Source: a virus. Taken from it: a stretch of DNA of 38,644 nt. A program made the position numbers and the translations under genes. Below are positions 16,604-23,655 of this stretch, piece after piece. Numbering within the stretch: position 1 is the first letter of the stretch; every line of letters begins with the position of its first letter. A model generated the notes under the pieces. The model saw only the letters and a program-made list of their open reading frames with translations, made no database searches and was not told the origin of the DNA. The stretch covers positions 1 through 38,644 of IMG/VR virus record IMGVR_UViG_3300033182_000886; one strand, 5' to 3'.

Positions 16604-16934
16604 AACTTTAGATTCGGTGGATACGGGCTATAACGCCGAGGACGTTCTAACCGCGCTGCAACTACGCGAAATGCAGCTGTGGGTTCATCCTAAAGCGGTA
16701 GCGGTGACGCAGATTATCAAATACCCGAGATTCAAGACACTGCTGCTGCGCATCGTGTCAGGTGATGACATGGGCGAATGGATTGATAGTTTAATGAATT
16801 TGCTAGAGGCGTATGGCCGAGCAATGGGCTGCAAGTACGGTGAGCAATGGGGGCGCAAAGGCTGGCTCAAAGTGAATCAAAAGCGTGGCTACAACGCGGA
16901 AGTGGCGTTTCATGTAATGAGAAAGGAATTGTAA
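16536..16934 (+). CDS. Uncharacterised protein with G-R-K-G-W motif
   Basis: The frame opens at TTG 16530. ATG at 16536 lies in the second 51-bp repeat and GTG at 16584 has GGAGG upstream, so the start is uncertain; 132 residues from 16536. The core (L-Q-L-W-V-H-P-K-A-V-A-V-T-Q-I, then G-R-A-M-G-C-K-Y-G and G-R-K-G-W-L-K-V) resembles small proteins located between tail and internal virion genes in podoviruses. Function not known to me. It overlaps the repeat-protein gene by 68 bases. Confidence 0.6.
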   Translation: MWQGVQSQQVLEAWPSVETRISKTLDSVDTGYNAEDVLTALQLREMQLWVHPKAVAVTQIIKYPRFKTLLLRIVSGDDMGEWIDSLMNLLEAYGRAMGCKYGEQWGRKGWLKVNQKRGYNAEVAFHVMRKEL

Positions 16935-17909
16935 ATGTCAGGTGGTGGCGGAAGCACAAACACAGTTCAGAATGCCGACCCGTGGAGCGGTCAGCAGGGC
17001 TATTTGAAGTTCGGTTATGACCAGGCTCGAGCGGCATACGGGAACGCGCCTGAATTCTACCCTGGACGGACCTACACGCCATTCTCCCAACAGTCCGAGC
17101 AGGCTATGGGCATGACGGAGCGGCGGGCTATGGGTTCGCCTGTTGAGGCTGGAATGCAAAACTACGTCCGCCAGGCGATGGCGGCGCCGGGTGGCCTGGA
17201 TGCTCAAAACTACCTTAACATCGTCATGCGCGGCAACTATCTGAACGCCAACCCCTACTTAGACCAGGCGTACAACAACGCCGCGGCGAGGGTGACGGAG
17301 ACCTTTAACGACCAAGTTATGCCGGGTATCAATGCGGCGTTTGGCCATGCGGGTGGGTCCGGTTCAAAAATCCATCAAGAGCTTGCCACGGACGCCGCGG
17401 GCGAGTTGTCGCAAACGTTGGGCAATATGGCCTCAAATATATACGGCGGCAACTACCAGGCCGAGCGCGGCCGCCAGATGCAGGCGGCTGACTCTGCCAC
17501 TAACCTGCTTGGGACGCGGGCCGGTATCCAAAGGGGTGCCGCAGCACTTGCGCCTGCCGCCGCGGCTATGGATTGGCAGAACATTGACAGGCTGCGGGGG
17601 GTTGGTCAGGAAGTTGAGGGCATGGCCGGCCGAGTGCTGCAAGATGATATGTCTCGCTGGAATTACGCTGAAAACCTGCCGTGGGATCAGTTGAACAAGT
17701 ACACGGCTAACATTCAGGGCAATGTGGGCGGTAGCACCACCACAGAGGGGCCCGGCACTAACCCGCTAGCAAATGCAGCCGGCGCTGCGCTGCTGCCTTA
17801 TGCGGCGAGTTCCGCGATTGGCGCAATGGGCGGAACCGCGCCCGCATGGCTGTCTAACCCCTGGACCGCGGCGGCTGCTGCAGCACTCGCATATTTCGGG
17901 AGCAAATAA
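16935..17909 (+). CDS. Internal virion/DNA-ejection protein
   Basis: A 324-residue protein with a Gly-rich start (M-S-G-G-G-G-S-T-N-T-V-Q-N-A-D-P-W), a motif Y-P-G-R-T-Y-T-P-F-S, a long Ala/Gln/Arg helical middle, and a hydrophobic Ala/Gly-rich C-terminus (about 280-320) able to enter membranes. This composition and position are typical for one of the three ejection proteins of podoviruses. Start one base after the previous stop. Confidence 0.68.
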   Translation: MSGGGGSTNTVQNADPWSGQQGYLKFGYDQARAAYGNAPEFYPGRTYTPFSQQSEQAMGMTERRAMGSPVEAGMQNYVRQAMAAPGGLDAQNYLNIVMRGNYLNANPYLDQAYNNAAARVTETFNDQVMPGINAAFGHAGGSGSKIHQELATDAAGELSQTLGNMASNIYGGNYQAERGRQMQAADSATNLLGTRAGIQRGAAALAPAAAAMDWQNIDRLRGVGQEVEGMAGRVLQDDMSRWNYAENLPWDQLNKYTANIQGNVGGSTTTEGPGTNPLANAAGAALLPYAASSAIGAMGGTAPAWLSNPWTAAAAAALAYFGSK

Positions 17910-18956
17910 ATGAACAAACCTTTTCTTCCAGGCCTCACCCCTGATTCGCCGCCCATGCTGGATCGGCGTGGTCTGCTGGATCCGCGTGGTCTGCCGTCTC
18001 AACCTGACAAATTAACAGGGTTGCTTGGCAATCCACTGTTGATGGCGAGTCTCGGGTTGTTTTCGGCAGGAAGAGATAACCGTATAGACCCGTACCAAGC
18101 CGCGCTAAGCGGTGTGATGCAAGCGCAGCAATTTAAAGATGCGCGTGAAAATCAGGAAATGAAGCGTGATGAGTTAGAGCAAAGAAAAGAATTGCTCAAG
18201 GTACAAATAGACCGGCTGAGCGCACCCACTACCCGGCAGCGCGATTGGGAGTATGCACAAGGCCTGCCGCCTGCTGAGCGAGAGCTGTTTTTAACTGGTG
18301 GGCGAGGCAGAGACCTGCAGCGCATTGAGTTTTTAGAGCATCTATACCAGACCGACCCTGAAGCGTACAACCGTGCGTTAATTGGCCTTCGAGCGCCAAA
18401 TATGGTAGACATGGGCGGCGGCGGTACGGGTCGCTTTGATGCTGCCTCAGGTGGTGTCAGCCCGGTGGTAAGCCCGCAAGAAGCCACGGACCGAAACGCA
18501 GATGCAGCTGCCGCTAGCGCGCAAGCCGCGGCCATTGCCAAAGCGCAAGGTGAAGCCCAGGCTAAACTACCTGGCATGGCGCTAGAAGTAGAGGCCACAA
18601 AGGACTTTATTGCCCAACTTAAGAGGCACCCTGGGCGCGAGCAGGCAACGGGCAAATCATCCCTGTTGAATCAGGTGATGATAGTGGGTGATACCAGGGA
18701 CTTCCTGACGTTGCTGGACACCGCGAAGGGTAAAGCCTTCGCCATCGCTTATGAGACCTTGAAGGGCGGCGGCACGATTACTGAAGTTGAAACCGAAATG
18801 GCCACAAAGGCGCTGACTAACTTAGAAACGGCACAATCAGAAGGCCAGTTTTTGGCGGCCCTGAATGAGTTCGAGCGGGCGGTAGATCGTGGTTATGAAA
18901 AACTGAAAGCCACTGCCGGGCAAAGCGATGGATGGGGTATTGTTCGTGGAGACTAA
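17910..18956 (+). CDS. Internal virion/DNA-transfer protein with coiled coil
   Basis: A 348-residue protein. Residues 75-105 form a charged helix (M-K-R-D-E-L-E-Q-R-K-E), 190-225 an Ala-rich helix, and the C-terminal domain carries a pattern known from phage internal or tape-like proteins: F-A-I-A-Y-E-T-L-K-G-G-G-T-I-T-E-V-E followed by A-Q-S-E-G-Q-F. It probably leaves the virion with the DNA. It overlaps the next gene by 29 bases. Confidence 0.65.
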   Translation: MNKPFLPGLTPDSPPMLDRRGLLDPRGLPSQPDKLTGLLGNPLLMASLGLFSAGRDNRIDPYQAALSGVMQAQQFKDARENQEMKRDELEQRKELLKVQIDRLSAPTTRQRDWEYAQGLPPAERELFLTGGRGRDLQRIEFLEHLYQTDPEAYNRALIGLRAPNMVDMGGGGTGRFDAASGGVSPVVSPQEATDRNADAAAASAQAAAIAKAQGEAQAKLPGMALEVEATKDFIAQLKRHPGREQATGKSSLLNQVMIVGDTRDFLTLLDTAKGKAFAIAYETLKGGGTITEVETEMATKALTNLETAQSEGQFLAALNEFERAVDRGYEKLKATAGQSDGWGIVRGD

Positions 18957-20532
18957 GGTAAAGGCTCCTAACGGTGAAATCATCACTGTGAAGCACCCTG
19001 AGGGGGCGTCAGAGGATGAGATTATTGCCTACGCCAAAGCCAACTACACCGAAGAAAAAGCGCCAGAAAAGCCTTACACACCACCTCAAGGCGGCACCAT
19101 CTTCGATGCTCTAGGTCAAGGCGCATGGCTCGGGTTTTCCGATGAACTATCGGGCGCATTGGGCGCTATTCCGGCAGCGATATCTACAGGCGATTGGGAC
19201 TTAGGTAAGCATTACACCGGCATTCGCGACCAAGCCCGGCAGAACGTAGATGAATTTGCGGAACGTAACCCTAAAACCGCGATGGCGGCTGAAATTGGCG
19301 GCGGGCTGCTGACCGGTGGCGCGGGCGGAGCCCGCCTCGTTGGCCTGAAGGGCGCTCAGTTGGTGAAAGGGTCTGGCCTGTTGGGTGCTGCGTATGGCGG
19401 CGCATCCGGTGCGGGTCATTCTGATGAAGACAGCGTAGGGGGTGTGCTGACGGATACCGCGATCGGTGCGGGTATGGGTGGTGCCGCAGGCATGGCATTC
19501 CCTGCCGCGGGGCAGGTGTTAAGCAAACTGCGCCAATCCGCCAAACCCTCGGGAGAGTATGTCCGCCAGGTAAGGCTGCTGCAGGGTGATGACATTCCGC
19601 TCACAGGCGGCCAAATTAGCGGCTCTAACTGGCAGAAAGCGGGCGAAACTCAACTGGCTCAAGTGCCCATAGGTGGTACGCCGCTACAGCGCGTAATGGA
19701 AACACAGCGCAAGCAATTCCAGCGCGGTCTGGTCAAGCGCATTGTGGGTGATGACATCACCGAAGAAGGGCTGATTACCGCCAAAACCCTAAAAGATATC
19801 GGTAAGCGCCTGGGCAAAGAGTACGATGAGGCCTTGAAGGGTAAAACCATCAGCCTGAGTGATGAAGCGTTTATCGAGGACTTGGGCAAGATTGAAGCCA
19901 AGCATAGCCGTTTGGTAGACAGCCGCACCAAGAAGAAAATCCGCAACATCGTGGATGAATTTCTTGATGAAGACGCCAACGTGTCGGGCGAGTGGTACCA
20001 GGAACAGCGCTCATTATTTGCGGACCGCAGCCAATCAAAATCCGAGTTGGCGCCGCTTTATGATGACTTGAAGAAAGCGTTGGATAGGGCATTTGAGCGT
20101 GCAGCACCGAAGGTCAAGCGGGACCTGGATACGCGTTACGCTCAGTTTAAACAGCTGGATGACCAATATCGGGCTGTTGGTGGTGGAGATGTGGCCGAAG
20201 GCTACTTGCCGCTGGCCTCTCTGAACCGCAGAGCCAAATCCAAGCCAGGGTCCGAGGAGTGGCGTGATTACGTCAATTCAGGGGCGTCTGTACTGATTGA
20301 CCGCATTCCGAACAGTGGGACCGCGGCAAGAAACTACATCACCGGGCTACTCACGGGCGGGGCCTTCTTTGAACCTACCAGTGTAGCCGGCGGGGTATTG
20401 GCCTCTCGAGCGCTGGCTAAGCAAGCGGCCAAAGGGAGACTAGACGTAACAAAACTGCTGCCTAGCGGTGCTCTATTGTCCGATCCTCGTCTTGCTCAGG
20501 GTGTTGCTGCGAACGCCGGTCTTCTTCAATAA
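18928..20532 (+). CDS. Large internal virion/ejection protein
   Basis: A 534-residue protein; ATG at 18928 is used, but GTG at 18946 with GGGGTA upstream would give the more usual short overlap. The N-terminus (A-P-N-G-E-I-I-T-V-K-H-P-E-G-A-S-E-D-E-I-I) matches a short domain at the start of many phage and prophage ejection proteins. Residues about 85-190 are Gly/Ala-rich with glycine-zipper-like segments that could insert in membranes. The rest is helical and charged. A small gene on the opposite strand overlaps its last 71 bases. Confidence 0.68.
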   Translation: MDGVLFVETKVKAPNGEIITVKHPEGASEDEIIAYAKANYTEEKAPEKPYTPPQGGTIFDALGQGAWLGFSDELSGALGAIPAAISTGDWDLGKHYTGIRDQARQNVDEFAERNPKTAMAAEIGGGLLTGGAGGARLVGLKGAQLVKGSGLLGAAYGGASGAGHSDEDSVGGVLTDTAIGAGMGGAAGMAFPAAGQVLSKLRQSAKPSGEYVRQVRLLQGDDIPLTGGQISGSNWQKAGETQLAQVPIGGTPLQRVMETQRKQFQRGLVKRIVGDDITEEGLITAKTLKDIGKRLGKEYDEALKGKTISLSDEAFIEDLGKIEAKHSRLVDSRTKKKIRNIVDEFLDEDANVSGEWYQEQRSLFADRSQSKSELAPLYDDLKKALDRAFERAAPKVKRDLDTRYAQFKQLDDQYRAVGGGDVAEGYLPLASLNRRAKSKPGSEEWRDYVNSGASVLIDRIPNSGTAARNYITGLLTGGAFFEPTSVAGGVLASRALAKQAAKGRLDVTKLLPSGALLSDPRLAQGVAANAGLLQ

Positions 20533-20665
20533 GGTCTTTGCACCACCATCCTATAAAAATCCCGATCCAAGCAGACACCGCAACTTGCCATGTGAAGTTG
20601 TAGGAAAAGAACACGCTGACTGCGATGGTAAACGCGGCGGCTCCAAGGACGATTAATAGATTCAT
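20462..20665 (-). CDS. Small two-TM membrane protein, antisense; possible holin-like
   Basis: The frame gives 67 residues: M-N-L-L-I-V-L-G-A-A-A-F-T-I-A-V-S-V-F-F (TM1), then W-Q-V-A-V-S-A-W-I-G-I-F-I-G-W-W (TM2), and a charged tail, K-D-L-I-E-E-D-R-R. Such a clean two-helix layout is unlikely by chance. It runs against the late operon and overlaps the end of the ejection gene. Its ATG shares the palindrome CATG with the start of the + strand gene at 20664. It could be a class II holin-like or exclusion protein; the ribosome site is weak. Confidence 0.5.
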   Translation of the reverse strand: MNLLIVLGAAAFTIAVSVFFSYNFTWQVAVSAWIGIFIGWWCKDLIEEDRRSQQHPEQDEDRTIEHR

Positions 20666-21020
20666 GCTTTCTCTAGCCTCAGGTGAACAATTAGCGCAGT
20701 CTAGACCAAGTGGCACGACCGCGGTAAGCGCGTTTACAGCCAGCCTCGTTACGGAAGTGACGTTGATTGCTATATGCAACACAACGGCGGGTGCTGTGAA
20801 CTACTCCCTCTATCATGACGATGATGGTAGCACGTTTGACCAGACTACGGCGCTTCACTACTCGCAGAGTATCTCGGCAAACTCTACTGTCTATGTGGGA
20901 GCAGAGTCGATTGGCGCGGGTATTGTGGTTAAGCCGGATGGTCAGATAGGCATACAGACCAGTTCCGCCAACGCGCTGACGTTTACGCTTTATGGCGTGA
21001 CTGAGGCTGTGGCGAGGTGA
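20664..21020 (+). CDS. Small structural protein, last gene of the late operon
   Basis: ATG at 20664 gives 118 residues. The beta-rich sequence (Y-S-L-Y-H-D-D-D-G-S-T-F-D, I-G-I-Q-T-S-S-A-N-A-L-T-F-T-L-Y-G) resembles small virion proteins in phage tail regions. AAGGAC is 12-15 bases upstream as a weak ribosome site. The frame is open further upstream to 20625, but the residues there look non-conserved. It converges with, and overlaps by 38 bases, the PEP-CTERM gene. Confidence 0.65.
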   Translation: MLSLASGEQLAQSRPSGTTAVSAFTASLVTEVTLIAICNTTAGAVNYSLYHDDDGSTFDQTTALHYSQSISANSTVYVGAESIGAGIVVKPDGQIGIQTSSANALTFTLYGVTEAVAR

Positions 21021-21531
21021 CGCGCCTAAGCAAACCCAACAATCCCAACCCAATCAGCCCTAACGTACCTGGCTCAGGCACAGAGACAGTCCCTAGATAA
21101 CTCAATGTATAGGTACCTGATACAGTCCCGTTGGTCAGCCCTGGAGCGCCATAGGAGAAGTTTCTATGGTGCGGCCAGGACTCATGTGCGACCTGAAACT
21201 GGAATTCGTTTTCTATTGCGGTGACGTTGCAGAAACCCGGCGAGCAGCTGTTACCGAAAAAGCTGGTGTTCCAGTTATCCCGAATCTTCCCATCCTCCCA
21301 AGTCCACAATTCAGCCCACAGCACATCGTTTTCATCGTAGTGAATGCCGTTCCAGGTGAAATCGAAATCGACAAACGACACGCCGAAGTGTCGGCCTGAT
21401 GGTAGAGCTTCGTAGGAAAAGACTGCGGTGCCGGACATACCGCCTGCTTCAACGTCCATCTGGTATTTATGGATGATGCCCGCATAGGCAGAAGAAGAAG
21501 CAAACAGAAGAAGAAAAACTATGTGACGCAT
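20983..21531 (-). CDS. PEP-CTERM exported protein
   Basis: A 182-residue protein with a Sec signal (M-R-H-I-V-F-L-L-L-F-A-S-S-S-A-Y-A, cut about residue 17), a beta-rich mature domain with two Cys (S-C-S-P-G-F-C), and at 151-170 a textbook PEP-CTERM sorting tail: V-P-E-P-G-T, a hydrophobic Gly/Leu helix, then R-R. Exosortase of the host would cut at this tail and route the protein to the surface or matrix. The sequence runs about 12 residues past the RR, longer than usual. AGGAT lies 6 bases before the ATG. Such genes are rare in phages; it looks like a lysogenic conversion (moron) gene. Mature function unknown. Confidence 0.85.
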   Translation of the reverse strand: MRHIVFLLLFASSSAYAGIIHKYQMDVEAGGMSGTAVFSYEALPSGRHFGVSFVDFDFTWNGIHYDENDVLWAELWTWEDGKIRDNWNTSFFGNSCSPGFCNVTAIENEFQFQVAHESWPHHRNFSYGAPGLTNGTVSGTYTLSYLGTVSVPEPGTLGLIGLGLLGLLRRVTSPQPQSRHKA

Positions 21532-21635
21532 AATTATCCTAACGGAAAGAGTACGCTTGGTAGGGTTTAGATGATGTAAGGGGGTTGTAAGACGCGCTCA
21601 AGGGCTGCTTATCTGTGTTTGCGTGCTCTACGACG

Positions 21636-21660
21636 CAGCGCTTGCAGGCTGGTTTTTTTT
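21636..21660 (+). terminator. Possible weak terminator
   Basis: CAGC and GCTG flank an 8-base loop, followed by G and eight T. The stem is short, but the T-run is the longest in this region and it could stop + strand readthrough from the late operon. Low confidence. Confidence 0.3.
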
Positions 21661-21681
21661 AGCTTTTTCTGCCGACTTGAA

Positions 21682-21722
21682 CACTATTCCAGCCACTTCA
21701 TTTCAATATGGCTAAAATAGTG
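21682..21722. repeat. 14-bp inverted repeat between two accessory genes
   Basis: CACTATTCCAGCCA (21682-21695) and TGGCTAAAATAGTG (21709-21722) are reverse complements apart from two positions that become G-U pairs in the - strand RNA. The loop is 13 bases. No T-run follows on either strand, so it is more likely an operator or RNA hairpin than a terminator. It lies between the DUF7666-like gene and the PEP-CTERM gene. Confidence 0.7.
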
Positions 21723-21743
21723 TCCGCCTGCAACAGTATCCTC

Positions 21744-22481
21744 TCAGGTGCTTCCATCACGCGCCTCCACCATTTCTAAAAACCGCTGCCGTTGTGAATC
21801 CCACGCAGCATCCCTCGCAGCAGCCCACGCAGCATCCCTCGCAGCCCTCGCAGCATCCCTCGCAGCAGCCCACGCAGCATCCCTCGCAGCATCCCTCGCA
21901 GCCCACGCAGCATCCCTCGCAGCATCCCTCGCAGCCCTCGCAGCATCCCTCGCAGCAGCCCTCGCAGCATCCCTCGCAGCAGCCCACGCAGCATCCCTCG
22001 CAGCATCCCTCGCAGCCCTCGCAGCATCCCACGCAGCAGCCTTCGCAGCATCCCACGCAGCAGCCCTCGCAGCAGCCCTCGCAGCAGCCCTCGCAGCATC
22101 CCGCGAACTTTCATCACCCGTTTCCAACCACGCCCTCACCACATCAGGCGCGTGCCACAATTGGATCACATCCAGCGCACAGTGGCGGGCAAACTCTCGC
22201 AGCAGGTCGGTAGCATCAAAGCGGCTGACAATCATGCGGGCTTGAGCCACCCCTTTATCATCCCCACAAATGGCATTTTTCACCCTGACCTTGCACAGCG
22301 TTTCACCAGGCGAATATGTCAGCGCATCAAAGGGATGGCGGCTGTAGTGCAGACCCGATTCGCACATGACAATTTCGCCATCATGTTCCAACCACACACC
22401 ATCATCTGGCACAGGTTGGCCATCTCGTAGGGTATTGCCGACAAAGTGCCAGCCGGTGTCTTCTTCCACTAAATCACTCAT
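21744..22481 (-). CDS. DUF7666-like protein with Ala/Asp/Arg repeat tail
   Basis: A 245-residue protein. Residues 11-125 form a globular domain (W-H-F-V-G-N-T-L-R-D-G, W-L-E-H-D-G, C-E-S-G-L-H-Y-S-R-H-P-F-D-A-L) matching the DUF7666 pattern common in phages. Residues about 127-235 are an almost pure repeat of R-D-A-A and A-W-A-A units, predicted as one long helix. The first ten residues (M-S-D-L-V-E-E-D-T-G) are the same as in the upstream PAPS-reductase-like gene and appear added by duplication. Function unknown. Confidence 0.75.
   Translation of the reverse strand: MSDLVEEDTGWHFVGNTLRDGQPVPDDGVWLEHDGEIVMCESGLHYSRHPFDALTYSPGETLCKVRVKNAICGDDKGVAQARMIVSRFDATDLLREFARHCALDVIQLWHAPDVVRAWLETGDESSRDAARAAARAAARAAAWDAAKAAAWDAARAARDAARDAAWAAARDAARAAARDAARAARDAARDAAWAARDAARDAAWAAARDAARAARDAAWAAARDAAWDSQRQRFLEMVEARDGST
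21795..22103 (-). repeat. Short-period tandem repeat encoding R-D-A-A units
   Basis: About 310 bases of imperfect 12-, 15- and 27-base units built on GCAGCATCCCTCGCAGC (+ strand). All units keep the - strand frame and stay in multiples of three, so the array is expressed and constrained. Open frames in other phases here are by-products of the repeat. Confidence 0.9.
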
Positions 22482-22485
22482 CTGC
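22453..22485 (-). repeat. 33-bp translation-start repeat, copy 1
   Basis: Identical to 23347-23379. On the - strand it reads GCAG, the ATG, and codons for S-D-L-V-E-E-D-T-G. It forms the start of the DUF7666-like gene. Confidence 0.95.
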
Positions 22486-22519
22486 TTCTGAACATCTTGT
22501 GCCAGTTGTTCACTTCCAT
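22478..22519 (-). CDS. Possible 13-codon leader peptide
   Basis: ATG two bases after the PAPS-reductase-like stop opens M-E-V-N-N-W-H-K-M-F-R-S-R and its TGA overlaps the next gene's ATG. It may only serve translational coupling between the two genes. A comparable 13-residue frame precedes the PAPS-reductase-like gene. Weak evidence. Confidence 0.25.
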   Translation of the reverse strand: MEVNNWHKMFRSR

Positions 22520-22520
22520 T

Positions 22521-23375
22521 TTATAACCCACACATCCCTTCGCACTCATCCATGAAACTGAAGCCCAACTGATCCGCAGCAGGGTCCGTAAAATCTACCT
22601 CCCGTAAAGGAATCAAAGACGAATGAACGTATAGATTTTCTGTTGTTCCGCGCACCCCGTGGCGAATTGCTTCATCGACCTGGCATGCGTCCTCAAACGA
22701 TACCGGATCGTTCTCTTTCATATCCAACCACATCGCCCGGTCATGGTAAGGGCAAAATGTGCAAGAGGATTTTGCTGGAAATTCGTTATACCCGTTATCC
22801 CGCATCCACTCCAAACAATGCAGCCGAGTCATTTTTCTTTCTATTAGCGGCCAGCGGTGACGCAGCCATTTTTCCCGGGGAGCTTTCATGCGTTGCATTT
22901 CATCCCATGAAATCCCTATCCACTGCTCTACTAGAATCTTACCTTTTGGTGCGCGTTGCCTGGGTTTTAACCCAGCCAATTCCCTTACCTTTTTTGTGAT
23001 CGGCTGAATTTTGTATTCATTTGTACATTGGCGCCTTAGCATCCCACCACCATTTGCTGAAGTAGTGAAAAAAGGTGCCGCTGCAAACCGATTTGTATAC
23101 TCACCGTCCTCGTTTGGGGTTGAAGAATCAATAATATTCTGGCGCAAACTCCCCTTGCTCACCCGACAAACGGGAAACGGCAACTGTGTCTCCAGCCAAT
23201 CGAGCCAATCATACACACGCCGAGGTTCTGCCTTCGTGTCCGCAAAAATGGCACAATCAGGCATTGGATCTATCTCACCATGGGCGGCCATTAGTGCCAT
23301 AACGGAAGATTGAACCCCCGCCCCCAAACTAATTACCGTTAACATCCCGGTGTCTTCTTCCACTAAATCACTCAT
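22521..23375 (-). CDS. PAPS-reductase-like (adenine nucleotide alpha-hydrolase) protein
   Basis: ATG at 23375, with GGAGG upstream, gives 284 residues. The core begins M-L-T-V-I-S-L-G-A-G-V-Q-S-S-V-M-A-L-M, a variant of the PP-loop (S-G-G-x-D-S). A-I-F-A-D-T and a conserved R-x-C-T-x-E-x-K-I segment with a later C-T-F-C-P pair follow. These are the marks of phage members of the PAPS reductase/ATP-PPase family (COG0175-like), often linked with thiolation or nucleotide modification; the substrate is not predictable. The first ten residues come from the 33-bp start repeat; the original start was probably the Met at residue 11. Confidence 0.8.
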   Translation of the reverse strand: MSDLVEEDTGMLTVISLGAGVQSSVMALMAAHGEIDPMPDCAIFADTKAEPRRVYDWLDWLETQLPFPVCRVSKGSLRQNIIDSSTPNEDGEYTNRFAAAPFFTTSANGGGMLRRQCTNEYKIQPITKKVRELAGLKPRQRAPKGKILVEQWIGISWDEMQRMKAPREKWLRHRWPLIERKMTRLHCLEWMRDNGYNEFPAKSSCTFCPYHDRAMWLDMKENDPVSFEDACQVDEAIRHGVRGTTENLYVHSSLIPLREVDFTDPAADQLGFSFMDECEGMCGL

Positions 23376-23379
23376 CTGC
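23347..23379 (-). repeat. 33-bp translation-start repeat, copy 2
   Basis: Same sequence as 22453-22485, here placing M-S-D-L-V-E-E-D-T-G in front of the native-looking Met of the PAPS-reductase-like gene. Confidence 0.95.
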
Positions 23380-23451
23380 CGCCTCCACTGCGAGTTCAAC
23401 TGCGCACATGGCGGCCCCTGTCTTCCTCAAGCTGCCCAGTAAGTGCGCATG

Positions 23452-23654
23452 GGTCCGTAATTTTGGTCCGTAATCTGGATTTGCCAGGGTTTTCTGGCGT
23501 AGCCAATTTTTGCAACTGACTGTTTTTGTTGGATTTTGCATACTTCACAATGCACTGAAATGCACAGGCGAGAGATTCAAATCCTCTCACTCCGACCAAT
23601 AAGAATGCGGGTTTCAGAGCGATTCTAGGGCAAAAGGTCCGTAATTTGGTCCGG
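23452..23654. other. attP: Phage attachment site (attP): arm repeats and tRNA-Pro-like core
   Basis: The core, about 23567-23598, reads like the 3' end of a tRNA-Pro gene: a T-arm with TTCAAAT, then CCTCT, the acceptor strand CACTCCG and ACCA. No other tRNA part is present. The nonamer GGTCCGTAA occurs at 23452, 23465 and 23636 in the same orientation, with a partial copy at 23647, so it flanks the core on both sides as integrase arm sites do. The integrase stop codon is 2 bases away. Integration into a host tRNA-Pro gene, restoring its 3' end, is inferred. Confidence 0.7.
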
Positions 23655-23655
23655 T

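Noticed and set aside
21795-22103. CRISPR array
   Set aside because: Units are short and contiguous, without unique spacers, and lie within a coding frame.
21748-22245. Long + strand and alternative - strand frames with Q-H-P-S, A-A-S-L or E-G-C-C runs
   Set aside because: They come from the GC-rich tandem repeat read in other phases; only the - strand frame has a folded N-terminal domain and a proper start.
23567-23598. tRNA gene
   Set aside because: Only the T-arm and acceptor 3' strand are present; D-arm, anticodon arm and 5' acceptor are missing. It is an att core, not a gene.
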